DNA from: Streptomyces chartreusis
GTDB lineage: Bacteria > Actinomycetota > Actinomycetes > Streptomycetales > Streptomycetaceae
Length of the DNA: 64,000 bases
Reading direction: 5' to 3'
NCBI RefSeq assembly: GCF_008704715.1
Contig: NZ_CP023689.1
Span: 1,984,001 to 2,048,000, forward strand
This document shows, in pieces, positions 49,353 to 57,927 of the stretch. A model generated the notes under the pieces. It was not told the DNA's origin and ran no database searches. It was given only the letters and a program-made list of their open reading frames with translations. The position numbers and the translations under genes are program-made. The first letter of the stretch is position 1. Each line of letters opens with the position of its first letter.

Positions 49353-49471
49353 GCGTCAATAAGAACACGGCCCTCTGACAATCCCTGCCCGCCGGGTGAC
49401 CGGCAGATGGCATCGACGTGAATATGAGGGGCCGATATCAGCAGGTCAGAAAGCTGAGACCGGTGTTCTCC

Positions 49472-51298
49472 TCAGCGCCCGACCGCGTATCCCTGCATCC
49501 CGCGCGGATTCGCCGCGGCCGACAGGACGCCGGTCTCCGGGTCCCGTGCCACCGCGCACAGCCGGCCCTCCGACCAGGCGTCACCGACGGTGACGTCATG
49601 ACCGCGCCGCCGCAGCTCCTCCACCACCGCGGCGTCCGTCCGGGACTCCACGGTCACACTCCCGGGCCGCATCCCGCGCGGGTAGAAGGAGCCGGGGAAG
49701 CTGTCGTTGTGCCAGTTCGGGGCGTCGATCGCGCCCTGGAGGTCGAGGCCGCCGCGGACCGGGCCGCGCAGGGCGACCGCGAGGAGGAAGTGGAGCTGCC
49801 ACTGGTCCTGCTGGTCCCCGCCGGGCGTGCCGAAGGCCATGACGGGCACGCCGTCGCGCAGGGCGACGGAGGGCGTGAGGGTGGTGCGGGGCCGCCGGCC
49901 CGGGGTCAGGGAGTTCGGCAGTCCCTCCTCCAGCCAGGTCATCTGGAGCCGGGTGCCGAGCGGGAAGCCCAGCTCGGGCACGACGGGGTTGGACTGGAGC
50001 CAGCCGCCGCTGGGGGTCGCCGCGATCATGTTGCCCCAGCGGTCGACGATGTCGATGTGGCAGGTGTCTCCCCGGGTCCCGCCGTCGGCGGCGACATCGG
50101 GCTCGCCCGGCACCGGGGACGTGGGGCTCTTGGCGACGGTCGGCTCCCCGGCGCCCGGCGCGTGGGAGCCGGGCCGGGCGGCGGCCGCCACGCGCGCGTG
50201 GGCGCACAGTCGCGGGTCACGCCCGCCGGGGCTGCCGGGCCGCAGCTCGTGCGAGGCCTTCTCGCCGATCAGCGCCCGCCGGGCGGCGTTGTACTCGTCC
50301 GACAGCAGGTCGGCCAGCGGCACCTCGGCCGCGTCGCCGTACCAGGCCTCCCGGTCGGCCATGGCCAGCTTGCAGCCCTCGATCAGCAGGTGGACGTAGT
50401 CGGCGGACCCGTACCGCGGCAGCTCGGGCGGGAGCAGCGCGAGCTGCTGGAGGAGGACGGGGCCCTGGCTCCAGGGGCCGGCCTTGCACACGGTCCAGCC
50501 GTTCCAGTCGTACCTCGCCGGCGCCTCGTAGGTCGCGGACCAGCCGGCGAGGTCGGCGGCCGTGAGCGTGCCGGAGTGCCGCTCGCCGCTGGTGTCCAGG
50601 GTCGGGCGGCCGGCCTGCCGTACGAGCGCGTCGGCGATGAAGCCGGAGCGCCACACCTCGCGCGCGGCCTCGATCTGCGCGATCCGGTCGCCGGCGTCCG
50701 CGACCTCGTGGAGCAGCCGCTTCCAGGTGGCGGCGAGGGCGGGGTTGCGGAACGGCTCCCCGGGGCGGGGCGCCCGGCCGCCCGGCAGATACACCTCGGC
50801 CGACGAGGTCCACTCCGTCTCGAACAGCTCCCGCACGGTCTCCACGGTCTCGCCGACCCGCTCCACGGGCGCGTGCCCGTGTTCGGCGTACTCGACGGCG
50901 TACCGCAGCACCTCCGCGAGCGGCTGGGTCCCGTGGTCCCGCAGCAGCAGCATCCAGGCGTCGAAGGCGCCGGGCACGGCGGCCGCCAGCGGCCCGGTCC
51001 CCGGCACCAGCTCCAGTCCGAGTTCCCGGTAGTGCGCGACGGTGGCCCCGGCCGGCGCCGGCCCCTGCCCGCACAGCACCCGTACCTCGCCGCCCGCCGG
51101 GGCGAGCAGGATCGGCACCTCCCCGGCCGGACCGTTCAGGTGCGGCTCGACCACGTGCAGCACGAACGCGCCCGCGACGGCGGCGTCGTACGCGTTGCCC
51201 CCGCGCTCCAGCACGGCCATCGCGGACTGCGAGGCGAGCCAGTGCGTGGAGGACACCATGCCGAAGGTGCCCTGGAGGGTGGGACGGGTGGTGAACAT
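49472..51298 (-). CDS. ggt: Gamma-glutamyltransferase
   Basis: A 608-residue Ntn hydrolase precursor that cleaves gamma-glutamyl bonds. The autoprocessing/catalytic Thr is in GGTRGDTCHIDIVDRWGNM near residue 355, with GGWLQSNPVVPELGF and RPRTTLTPSVA, FGTPGGDQQDQW downstream. Just before the processing site lies a low-complexity segment (about 305-350, rich in Pro/Gly/Ala) longer than usual. No signal peptide is visible, so it is probably cytoplasmic, unlike E. coli GGT. ATG 51298 is chosen because GAGG lies 11 nt upstream; GTG 51310 is the alternative. Confidence 0.89.
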   Translation of the reverse strand: MFTTRPTLQGTFGMVSSTHWLASQSAMAVLERGGNAYDAAVAGAFVLHVVEPHLNGPAGEVPILLAPAGGEVRVLCGQGPAPAGATVAHYRELGLELVPGTGPLAAAVPGAFDAWMLLLRDHGTQPLAEVLRYAVEYAEHGHAPVERVGETVETVRELFETEWTSSAEVYLPGGRAPRPGEPFRNPALAATWKRLLHEVADAGDRIAQIEAAREVWRSGFIADALVRQAGRPTLDTSGERHSGTLTAADLAGWSATYEAPARYDWNGWTVCKAGPWSQGPVLLQQLALLPPELPRYGSADYVHLLIEGCKLAMADREAWYGDAAEVPLADLLSDEYNAARRALIGEKASHELRPGSPGGRDPRLCAHARVAAAARPGSHAPGAGEPTVAKSPTSPVPGEPDVAADGGTRGDTCHIDIVDRWGNMIAATPSGGWLQSNPVVPELGFPLGTRLQMTWLEEGLPNSLTPGRRPRTTLTPSVALRDGVPVMAFGTPGGDQQDQWQLHFLLAVALRGPVRGGLDLQGAIDAPNWHNDSFPGSFYPRGMRPGSVTVESRTDAAVVEELRRRGHDVTVGDAWSEGRLCAVARDPETGVLSAAANPRGMQGYAVGR

Positions 51299-51350
51299 CG
51301 GGTCTCTCACCTCGCTGTCGCGCGGATCGGTCCTTCCGATCTTCAGGCAC

Positions 51351-51761
51351 TCACTGTTCTGGCTTCAACCTTTTGGCGTCCGCGGCCCGCCGGGGCGGTG
51401 TGAAGGTGTAGAGGTCGAGCACGTCGGGGCAGGGCGCGACGCCGGGGCCGCCGGCCCGGACCCAGGTGATGATGTCCTCGGTGGCGTCGGGGTCGTTGAC
51501 GAGGCCGAGCCAGACGGGGCGGGCGCCGGCCGCGCGGGCGGCGGCGGACGGCTGGACGACGATCACGTTGGCGTGTTCGCACACGTCGAGACAGTCGGAG
51601 ACGCGCACGGGCACGTTCGCGGCGAGGCGAGCGGTCTGCTGCGCGTGGTCGACCCCGGTCACCTTCGGGGTGCCGCAGCAGCAGTCCCGGCAGACGACGA
51701 CGCGAGACGGTGCGGCGGTGGGTGCCGGGGGTTCGGTGGGCGCGGGGCGGGAGGGGAGCAC
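51351..51761 (-). CDS. Thioredoxin-like [2Fe-2S] ferredoxin under cobalamin riboswitch
   Basis: A 136-residue protein with a thioredoxin-like 2Fe-2S fold. Cluster ligands: VCRDCCCGTPKV near residue 23 and DCLDVCEHANVIVV near 56. Such proteins occur in actinobacterial cobalamin gene sets, often behind B12 riboswitches, possibly as electron donors for cobalt reduction; that role is inference. The ATG is 75 nt behind the riboswitch. It is a single gene here, with no cob genes adjacent. Confidence 0.83.
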   Translation of the reverse strand: MLPSRPAPTEPPAPTAAPSRVVVCRDCCCGTPKVTGVDHAQQTARLAANVPVRVSDCLDVCEHANVIVVQPSAAARAAGARPVWLGLVNDPDATEDIITWVRAGGPGVAPCPDVLDLYTFTPPRRAADAKRLKPEQ

Positions 51762-51835
51762 GGGCCTGCCTCGGGTGTCGGGGCTCGTACGCGGAGCCTG
51801 GCCTACGGACGTCCTCCCCGCCCGGGGGCGTGGAG

Positions 51836-51990
51836 GTGCCAGCAGGTCTTCGGACTCGGGTTCGTCCGGCCGGGGCGCCTTCCCGGTCTCCCAGTGGCGC
51901 GTGCCCCGCCCGTCCCCCTCACCGCTGCGCGTCAGTTCCGGATTCGCACCGGATTCCCTGGCCTCGGATGTGGCTCGACTGGCCCGCCGA
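51836..51990 (-). promoter_or_regulatory. Cobalamin riboswitch ahead of the 2Fe-2S protein gene
   Basis: On the minus strand the conserved parts appear in order: GGTGCGAATCCGGAACTGAC, GCGGTGAGGGGGACGG, GCCACTGGGAGACC and the B12 box GAGTCCGAAGACCTGCTGGC. The distances fit the family. Expected effect is repression when cobalamin is high. Confidence 0.9.
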
Positions 51991-52012
51991 GGCTATCAAC
52001 TCCGCGCACCCC

Positions 52013-53464
52013 TCAACTCGTGCGCCCGGTCACGGGGTACGGCACGAAGGTGCTGGTGTTCTCGTCGATGCGCAGGGTCCGCCCGAGGGGCGGCGCCGCC
52101 CGCTGCGGGCAGTCGAGGCGTTCGCAGACGCGGCAGCCCATGCCGATCGGGGTGGCGGCGGAGGGGCTGGTGAGGTCGAGGCCGTCGGAGTAGACGAGCC
52201 GGTGGGCGTGCCGGATCTCGCAGCCGAGTCCGATGGCGTACGTCTTGCCGGGCTCGCCCCAGCCGCCGCGGTGCCGGGTGACCGCACGGGCGGCCCACAA
52301 GTACCTTTGTCCGTCCGGCATTTCGGCGACCTGCACATGGATCCGGCCGGGCGCGGCGAACGCCTCGTAGACGTTCCACAGCGGGCAGGTGCCGCCGCCC
52401 CGGGAGAAGTGGAACCCGGTCGCGGACTGCCGCTTGGACATGTTGCCTGCCCGGTCGACCCGCACGAAGGAGAAGGGCACTCCGCGCAGGCGCGGGCGCT
52501 GGAGGGTGCTGAGCCGGTGGCAGACGGTCTCGTAGCCGAGGCCGTGGCGGTCGGTGAGCCGCTCGATGTCGTAGCGGACCTCCTCGGCCGCCGCGTGGAA
52601 GGCGGTGTACGGCAGCACCAGCGCGGCGGCGAAGTAGTTGGCGACGCCGATGCGGGCCAGGGTGTGGGCGGGCGAGCCGGCCGGGAAGTCCTCGGCGGCG
52701 TGCCGGTCCAGTTCGCCGGCGTACTCCAGCAGCGCGAGCTGGGTCGCCATGCGGAAGGCCCGCTGGCCGGGGCGCAGCCGGGTCGAGAGGTGGAGGGTGC
52801 GGGTCGACGCGTCGTAGTGGTGGAGCCGGTCGCCGGAGCCGGTGGGCGGGCGGTTCCCCCGGGCGTCGGCCTCCCGGGCGGCGTGGGTGTCGGCGAGGCG
52901 GATCCCGTGGGCGTCCGTCAGACGGGCGGTCAGGGCCCGCAGGACCTCGCCGGGCCGGATGCCGATCCGCTCGGCGAGCTGCTCGGCCGCGACGTCGGTG
53001 TCGTGGAGGTAGTTCTGGCGACGGTAGAAGAAGTCGCGGATCTCCTCGTGCGGCGAGCGGGGTGCCGCCTCGGCGATGTCGCGGCCGTCGGGCCCCGCGA
53101 GCCGCTCGGACAGCAGTTGGTTGCGGCGGCCCAGGTCGAGCAGGACCTGCGCGACCGCGGGCATGCGCGAGGCCAGTTCGGCGAGGTCGGTCGGGGAGAC
53201 CCGGGCGGCGGCGATCTCGCCGGTGAGCGCCTCGCGCAGGTCGGCCACGAGCCGGGCGGTGTCGCGCTCGGAGAAGAAGCCCGGGTCGACGCCGAACGTC
53301 TCGGTGAGTCGGAGCAGCACGGGCACGGTGAGCGGGCGTGAGTCGTGCTCCATCTGGTTCAGATAGCTCGGGGAGATACCCAGGACGCGGGCGAGTTCCG
53401 CCTGGCTCATCCGGCGTTCCTCGCGCAGCCGCCGCAGCCGCGCACCCGCGTACGTCTTGCTCAC
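52013..53464 (-). CDS. ramB: RamB-like (ScfR family) transcriptional regulator of acetate metabolism
   Basis: A 483-residue regulator: XRE helix-turn-helix (residues about 8-62, [21 protein letters not shown]), central domain of the IrrE-N-like type ([16 protein letters not shown]), and the C-terminal short-chain acyl-CoA regulator domain with Cys-rich [16 protein letters not shown]. In Corynebacterium, RamB controls isocitrate lyase, malate synthase and acetate activation genes. Here it is divergent from aceA, and three copies of a RamB-like site lie between. GTG 53464 is chosen (GGAGG 7 nt upstream); the frame continues to 53512. Confidence 0.88.
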   Translation of the reverse strand: MSKTYAGARLRRLREERRMSQAELARVLGISPSYLNQMEHDSRPLTVPVLLRLTETFGVDPGFFSERDTARLVADLREALTGEIAAARVSPTDLAELASRMPAVAQVLLDLGRRNQLLSERLAGPDGRDIAEAAPRSPHEEIRDFFYRRQNYLHDTDVAAEQLAERIGIRPGEVLRALTARLTDAHGIRLADTHAAREADARGNRPPTGSGDRLHHYDASTRTLHLSTRLRPGQRAFRMATQLALLEYAGELDRHAAEDFPAGSPAHTLARIGVANYFAAALVLPYTAFHAAAEEVRYDIERLTDRHGLGYETVCHRLSTLQRPRLRGVPFSFVRVDRAGNMSKRQSATGFHFSRGGGTCPLWNVYEAFAAPGRIHVQVAEMPDGQRYLWAARAVTRHRGGWGEPGKTYAIGLGCEIRHAHRLVYSDGLDLTSPSAATPIGMGCRVCERLDCPQRAAPPLGRTLRIDENTSTFVPYPVTGRTS

Positions 53465-53532
53465 CGCGCACCTCCAGGTCCGGGACGCAACCCGGTCAGC
53501 GTACGCGAACACCCGCCTGCCGAACCCTTCGC

Positions 53533-53545
53533 AAGCTTGGCAAAC
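53533..53545 (+). promoter_or_regulatory. RamB-like operator 1
   Basis: AAGCTTGGCAAAC resembles the RamB consensus (AACTTTGCAAA type, from memory). It starts 32 bp (about three helical turns) from operator 2. Confidence 0.5.
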
Positions 53546-53564
53546 GGCGGCGAGAAGATTCGCA

Positions 53565-53577
53565 GAACTTGGCAGAC
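53565..53577 (+). promoter_or_regulatory. RamB-like operator 2
   Basis: GAACTTGGCAGAC. Both this and operator 1 are preceded by TTCGCA, so the repeat extends over about 20 nt (TTCGCA-R-ACTTGGCARACG). Confidence 0.55.
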
Positions 53578-53589
53578 GTCCACCATTGT

Positions 53590-53604
53590 TGGCACTCAGT
53601 GCCA
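53590..53604. promoter_or_regulatory. Perfect 7-1-7 palindrome in the ramB-aceA intergenic region
   Basis: TGGCACTCAGTGCCA is a perfect palindrome around 53597 between operators 2 and 3. It may be a site for a second regulator or part of the RamB array; no known consensus is recognised. Confidence 0.4.
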
Positions 53605-53735
53605 GTGTCAGAGTCTTCGTGCGGCCCGCCGAAACTCATTAGAGGCCAGCAACATTGCTCTGCTTCGCCCTCCGGGCGGCGGCGAGCCGCAACCCCTTGA
53701 CGACACACAGTGCCAGCCATTGCCGCGATCGGCAC

Positions 53736-53748
53736 GGACTTGGCAGAC
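53736..53748 (+). promoter_or_regulatory. RamB-like operator 3
   Basis: GGACTTGGCAGAC lies 29 nt ahead of the aceA ATG, close to where RNA polymerase would bind, so it would be well placed for repression. Confidence 0.45.
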
Positions 53749-53776
53749 GCAACAGACCGAGGAGACGGTGACAGTC

Positions 53777-55060
53777 ATGGCACAGGCGAGGACGCAGGCG
53801 GCCGAGGCACTCGCGCGGCGCTGGGCCACCGACCCGCGCTGGCGGGGCATCGAGCGCACCTACACCGCCGAGGACGTCGTACGGCTGTCCGGCAGCGTCC
53901 GCGAGGAGCACACCCTGGCCCGGCGCGGTGCCGAGCGGCTGTGGCGCCAACTTCACGAGCGGGACTACGTCCACGCGCTCGGCGCGCTCACCGGCGGCCA
54001 GGCCGTGCAGCAGGTCAGGGCCGGCCTCCAGGCGATCTATCTGTCGGGCTGGCAGGTCGCCGCGGACGCCAACCAGGCCGGGCACACCTACCCCGACCAG
54101 AGCCTGTACCCGGTCAACTCCGTTCCCCAGGTGGTCCGTCGGATCAACAACGCCCTGCTGCGCGCCGACCAGATCGCCGTCTCGGAGGACGCCGGTGACC
54201 GCACGGACTGGCTCGCGCCGATCGTCGCCGACGCCGAGGCCGGGTTCGGCGGTCCGCTGAACGCCTTCGAGCTGACCAAGGCGATGATCGCGGCCGGCGC
54301 GGCCGGCATCCACTACGAGGACCAGCTCGCCTCGGAGAAGAAGTGCGGCCACCTCGGCGGCAAGGTCCTGGTGCCGACCTCGCAGCACATCCGCACCCTC
54401 AACGCGGCCCGCCTCGCGGCCGACATCGCCGATGTGCCGACCGTCGTCATCGCCCGCACCGACGCCCTCGCCGCGAACCTGCTCACCAGCGACGTCGACG
54501 AGCGCGACGCCGAGTTCGTGACCGGCGAGCGCACGGCGGAGGGCTTCCACCGGGTACGCAACGGCATGGCGCCGGTCATCGCACGCGGACTCGCCTACGC
54601 CCCGTACGCCGACCTGATCTGGGTGGAGACCGGTACGCCGGACCTCGCGCAGGCGCGGGAGTTCGCGGAGGCCGTGCACGCCGAGTACCCGGATCGGATG
54701 CTCGCCTACAACTGCTCGCCGTCCTTCAACTGGAAGGCCGCGCTGGACGACGACCAGATCGCCAAGTTCCAGCGGGAGCTGGGGGCGATGGGGTACCGGT
54801 TCCAGTTCATCACGCTGGCCGGGTTCCACTCGCTGAACCACGGGATGTTCGACCTTGCGCGGGGTTACGCCGAGCACGGGATGACGGCGTATGTCGACCT
54901 CCAGGAGCGGGAGTTCGCGGCGCAGGCGCAGGGATTCACGGCGGTGAGGCACCAGCGGGAAGTCGGTACGGGTTACTTCGATCTCGTGTCCACGGCGGTG
55001 AATCCCGCCTCTTCCACGACCGCGTTGGCCGGTTCCACGGAGGAAGAGCAGTTCCACTAG
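53777..55060 (+). CDS. aceA: Isocitrate lyase
   Basis: Glyoxylate-shunt enzyme cleaving isocitrate to succinate and glyoxylate, 427 residues. Active-site motif [13 protein letters not shown] near residue 187, Mg/substrate residues in [15 protein letters not shown] and [12 protein letters not shown], and [11 protein letters not shown] 53777 follows GAGGAG at about 12 nt; a GTG at 53768 is possible. It is divergent from the RamB-like regulator and precedes malate synthase. The 312-nt gap upstream contains the operators listed separately. Confidence 0.95.
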   Translation: MAQARTQAAEALARRWATDPRWRGIERTYTAEDVVRLSGSVREEHTLARRGAERLWRQLHERDYVHALGALTGGQAVQQVRAGLQAIYLSGWQVAADANQAGHTYPDQSLYPVNSVPQVVRRINNALLRADQIAVSEDAGDRTDWLAPIVADAEAGFGGPLNAFELTKAMIAAGAAGIHYEDQLASEKKCGHLGGKVLVPTSQHIRTLNAARLAADIADVPTVVIARTDALAANLLTSDVDERDAEFVTGERTAEGFHRVRNGMAPVIARGLAYAPYADLIWVETGTPDLAQAREFAEAVHAEYPDRMLAYNCSPSFNWKAALDDDQIAKFQRELGAMGYRFQFITLAGFHSLNHGMFDLARGYAEHGMTAYVDLQEREFAAQAQGFTAVRHQREVGTGYFDLVSTAVNPASSTTALAGSTEEEQFH

Positions 55061-55078
55061 GCCGGTTTGTCGGCCGCG

Positions 55079-55118
55079 GGTGCGTGGGGGCTGGTCGCGC
55101 AGTTCCCCGCGCGCCCCA
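55079..55118 (-). repeat. Interspersed Streptomyces repeat, copy 3 (intergenic)
   Basis: Reverse orientation of the core seen at 32434 and 46077 (GGGGAACTGCGCGACCAGCC). It lies in the 97-nt gap between aceA and aceB, where it could form a stem or reduce read-through. Confidence 0.8.
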
Positions 55119-55157
55119 AGAACAGGACGTTTCGCCGCCGTTTGTCAGGAGAAAGCG

Positions 55158-56687
55158 TTGTCCACCACCGCACTGACCCATCACGTCCGTGTGCTCGGCG
55201 CCCCGGGCCGGCGCCACGACGAGATCCTCACCCCCGCCGCCCTGGATTTCCTGGGCCACCTCGCCGCCGCCTTCGGTGGGCGGCGTCAGGACCTGATGCG
55301 GGAGCGCCGGCGTCAGTCCCTCCGGCTCGCCGCGGGCACCCCGCTCGACTTCCCCATGGTCACCTCGACCGTCCGCGCCGATCCCACCTGGCGTGTCGCA
55401 CCGCCCGCCCCGGGGCTGGCCGACCGGCGCGTGGAGATCACCGGGCCGCCCGATAGCCGTACGGCGTCCGACGCGCTCGACTCCGGTGCCCAGGTGTGGG
55501 TGGCCGACTTCGAGGACGCCACCTCCCCGACCTGGGACAACGTCATCGACGGGCAGATCGCGCTGCTCGACGTCGGGGAGCAGCACGCCACCCTCGTGGT
55601 CCGCCCCCGCGGCTGGCACCTGGACGAGGAGCACCTCGCGTACGACGGGCGTCCCGTGCCCGCCGCCCTCGTCGACTTCGGGCTGTACTTCTTCCACTGC
55701 GCCCGGCGCCGGATCGAGGCGGGGCAGGGACCGTACTTCTGTCTTCCGAAGCTGGAGAACCGGTACGAGGCCCGGCTGTGGAACGACGTGTTCGTCCTCG
55801 CCCAGGAGTTGCTCGGCATCCCGCGCGGCACCGTCCGCGCCACCGTGCTCATCGAGACGGTGACCGCCGCGTTCGAGATGGAGGAGATCCTCTACGAGCT
55901 GCGCGAGCACAGCTCGGGGCTCGGCGCGGGCCGCTGGGACTACCTGTTCAGCCTGATCAAGACGTTCGGCCACCGCACCGACTTCCTTCTTCCCGACCGG
56001 GCGCAGGTGACGATGACCGCCCCCTTCATGCGGGCGTACACCGAACTGCTGGTGCGCACCTGCCATCGGCGCGGTGCCCATGCCATCGGCGCCATGGCCG
56101 CGCAGGTGCCCGGCGAGGATCCGGCCGCGCTCGCCAGGGTCCGGCTGGACAAGGAGCGGGAGGCGGAGGACGGCTTCGACGGATCGTGGGTGGCCCACCC
56201 GGACCTCGTCCCGGTCTGCCGCGAGGTGTTCGACGGTGTCCTCGGCGACCGCCCGCACCAGATCGACCGTAGTCGTGAGGACGTGGAGGTGACGCCCTCC
56301 GACCTGCTTTCGGTACGCCGGATCAGCGGGCCGCCCACCCCCGACGGCGTGCGCACGAACGTCGCCGTCGCGCTGCGCTACTTCGCGGCCTGGCTGCGCG
56401 GGCAAGGTGCCGTCGCCGTGGGCGGACTGATCGAGGACGCGGCCACCGCCGAGATCGCACGCGTGCAGATCTGGCAGTGGCTGCGGCACCGGGTCATCGA
56501 CCGGGAGACGGTGCTGCGGCTGCTCGACGACGAGCTCGCCGCTCTGGGCGCCGAGTACCCGTGGGCGCCGGTCGACGAGATACGTGCCCTGTTCGAACGG
56601 ACGGCGCTGGCAGGCGAGTTGCCGCTGTTCTTCACCCCGGACGCCTACTCCCGTCATCTGGTGCGCCGGACGGAGGCCGGGGCATGA
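55158..56687 (+). CDS. aceB: Malate synthase
   Basis: Condenses glyoxylate with acetyl-CoA to malate, 509 residues (malate synthase A type, about 530 usual). Visible motifs: VWVADFEDATSPTW near residue 115, RPRGWHLDE, YFCLPKLENRYEARLW, IETVTAAFEMEEILYELREHS with metal Glu, RWDYLFSLIKTF, and GSWVAHPDLVPVCREVFD near 360. The start is TTG 55158, with AGGAGA 6 nt upstream; the frame extends to 55080 into a repeat. Its stop overlaps the next gene (ATGA). Confidence 0.94.
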   Translation: MSTTALTHHVRVLGAPGRRHDEILTPAALDFLGHLAAAFGGRRQDLMRERRRQSLRLAAGTPLDFPMVTSTVRADPTWRVAPPAPGLADRRVEITGPPDSRTASDALDSGAQVWVADFEDATSPTWDNVIDGQIALLDVGEQHATLVVRPRGWHLDEEHLAYDGRPVPAALVDFGLYFFHCARRRIEAGQGPYFCLPKLENRYEARLWNDVFVLAQELLGIPRGTVRATVLIETVTAAFEMEEILYELREHSSGLGAGRWDYLFSLIKTFGHRTDFLLPDRAQVTMTAPFMRAYTELLVRTCHRRGAHAIGAMAAQVPGEDPAALARVRLDKEREAEDGFDGSWVAHPDLVPVCREVFDGVLGDRPHQIDRSREDVEVTPSDLLSVRRISGPPTPDGVRTNVAVALRYFAAWLRGQGAVAVGGLIEDAATAEIARVQIWQWLRHRVIDRETVLRLLDDELAALGAEYPWAPVDEIRALFERTALAGELPLFFTPDAYSRHLVRRTEAGA

Positions 56688-57556
56688 GCGGGGGCATCCG
56701 GCGGGTCGGGGTGGTCGGCGGCGGGCAGATGGGCGCCGGGATCGCCGAGGTGTGCGCACGGGCCGGGCTCGACACGGTGGTGTGCGAGGTGGACGCGGTC
56801 GCGGCGCGGGCCGCCCGGGACCGGGTGACCGCGTCGCTGGACCGCGCGGTACGGCGGGGGAAACTGACGGAGCCGGCCGCGGCCGACGTGCTCGACCGTC
56901 TGGTGTTCACCGGCAGCCTGGAGGACCTGGCCGACCGGCAGCTCGTGGTCGAGGCCGTCGTGGAGAACCCGGACGCCAAGACCGAGGTGTTCGCCGCGCT
57001 AGACAAGATCATCGAGGACCCCGCGGCCGTCCTGGCCACCAACACCTCCTCACTGCCGGTCATGCGGCTCGGCATGGCGACCGGCCGCGCGGACCGGGTC
57101 GTGGGCCTGCACTTCTTCAACCCCGTTCCGGTGCTGCCGCTGGTGGAGGTCGTGACGTCGCTGCACACCTCGGCCGAGACGACCGCCGCCGTCGAGGAGT
57201 TCGCCGCCCGGACGCTCGGCAGGACCGTGATCCGCTCCCGGGACCGGGCCGGCTTCGTCGTCAACGCCCTGCTGATCCCGTACCTGTTGTCGGCGATCCG
57301 GATGGCGGAGTCCGGCTTCGCCACCGCCGCCGACATCGACACCGGCATGGAACTCGGCTGCGCCCACCCCATGGGCCCGCTCCGGCTCGCGGACCTGATC
57401 GGCCTCGACACCGTCGCCTCGATCGCCGAGTCCCTCTACGACGAGTTCAAGGAACCCCTGTACGCCCCTCCCCCGCTGCTCCAGCGGATGGTCGAGGCGG
57501 GGCTGCTGGGCCGCAAGAGCGGGCGGGGGTTCCACACGTACGGCCGGGTAGGCTGA
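56684..57556 (+). CDS. 3-hydroxyacyl-CoA dehydrogenase (3-hydroxybutyryl-CoA type)
   Basis: NAD(P)-dependent dehydrogenase of 290 residues. N-terminal fold VGVVGGGQMGAGIAEVCARAG, VVEAVVENPDAKTEVF, NTSSLPV, catalytic region GLHFFNPVPVLPLVEVV (catalytic His) and C-terminal domain with GFATAADIDTGMELGCAHPMGPLRLADLIGLD. It is coupled to aceB by ATGA. By oxidising or making 3-hydroxybutyryl-CoA it could connect the shunt with crotonyl-CoA, the substrate of ccr at the other end of the window, or with polyhydroxybutyrate use. Confidence 0.9.
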   Translation: MSGGIRRVGVVGGGQMGAGIAEVCARAGLDTVVCEVDAVAARAARDRVTASLDRAVRRGKLTEPAAADVLDRLVFTGSLEDLADRQLVVEAVVENPDAKTEVFAALDKIIEDPAAVLATNTSSLPVMRLGMATGRADRVVGLHFFNPVPVLPLVEVVTSLHTSAETTAAVEEFAARTLGRTVIRSRDRAGFVVNALLIPYLLSAIRMAESGFATAADIDTGMELGCAHPMGPLRLADLIGLDTVASIAESLYDEFKEPLYAPPPLLQRMVEAGLLGRKSGRGFHTYGRVG

Positions 57557-57584
57557 CCGGTGCAGCTGGTTCGCCCCGTCCGCC

Positions 57585-57757
57585 AGGCGGGATGCGTCGT
57601 AAGAGGGAACCCGGTGGGAATCCGGGACTGCCCCGCAGCGGTGAGCGGGAACGACCGCCGTCATCAGCACTGAGCCCGACGTACCGGGCCTGGGAAGCGA
57701 CGGCCAGTAGGAGTCCTCACGAGATGAGGACGTGCCCGCGAGTCCGAAGACCTGCCA
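57585..57757 (+). promoter_or_regulatory. Cobalamin riboswitch ahead of metE
   Basis: Conserved elements run in order: AAGAGGGAACCCGGTGGGAA, TCCGGGACTGCCCCGCAGCGG, and the B12 box GAGTCCGAAGACCTGCCAAC (57740-57759). It starts about 30 nt behind the dehydrogenase stop and ends 170 nt ahead of metE. Cobalamin should switch metE off when B12-dependent MetH can work. The following 170 nt contain GC-rich pairing sequence that may be the expression platform. Confidence 0.93.
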
Positions 57758-57927
57758 ACTGCCCGCGCGCGAACCACTCGTGCGCGGACATCCCGGTGAC
57801 CTCGAGGGCGGGTCGGCGAACATGACCGAGCGGTGGCCGTACGGCCGCTGCCGTCCGGTCCGTCACCCCTTCGCGCTCTCGTCCCGTCGCCGGGATCTCA
57901 GGGATTCATCTCGCGAAGGAGATCTCC

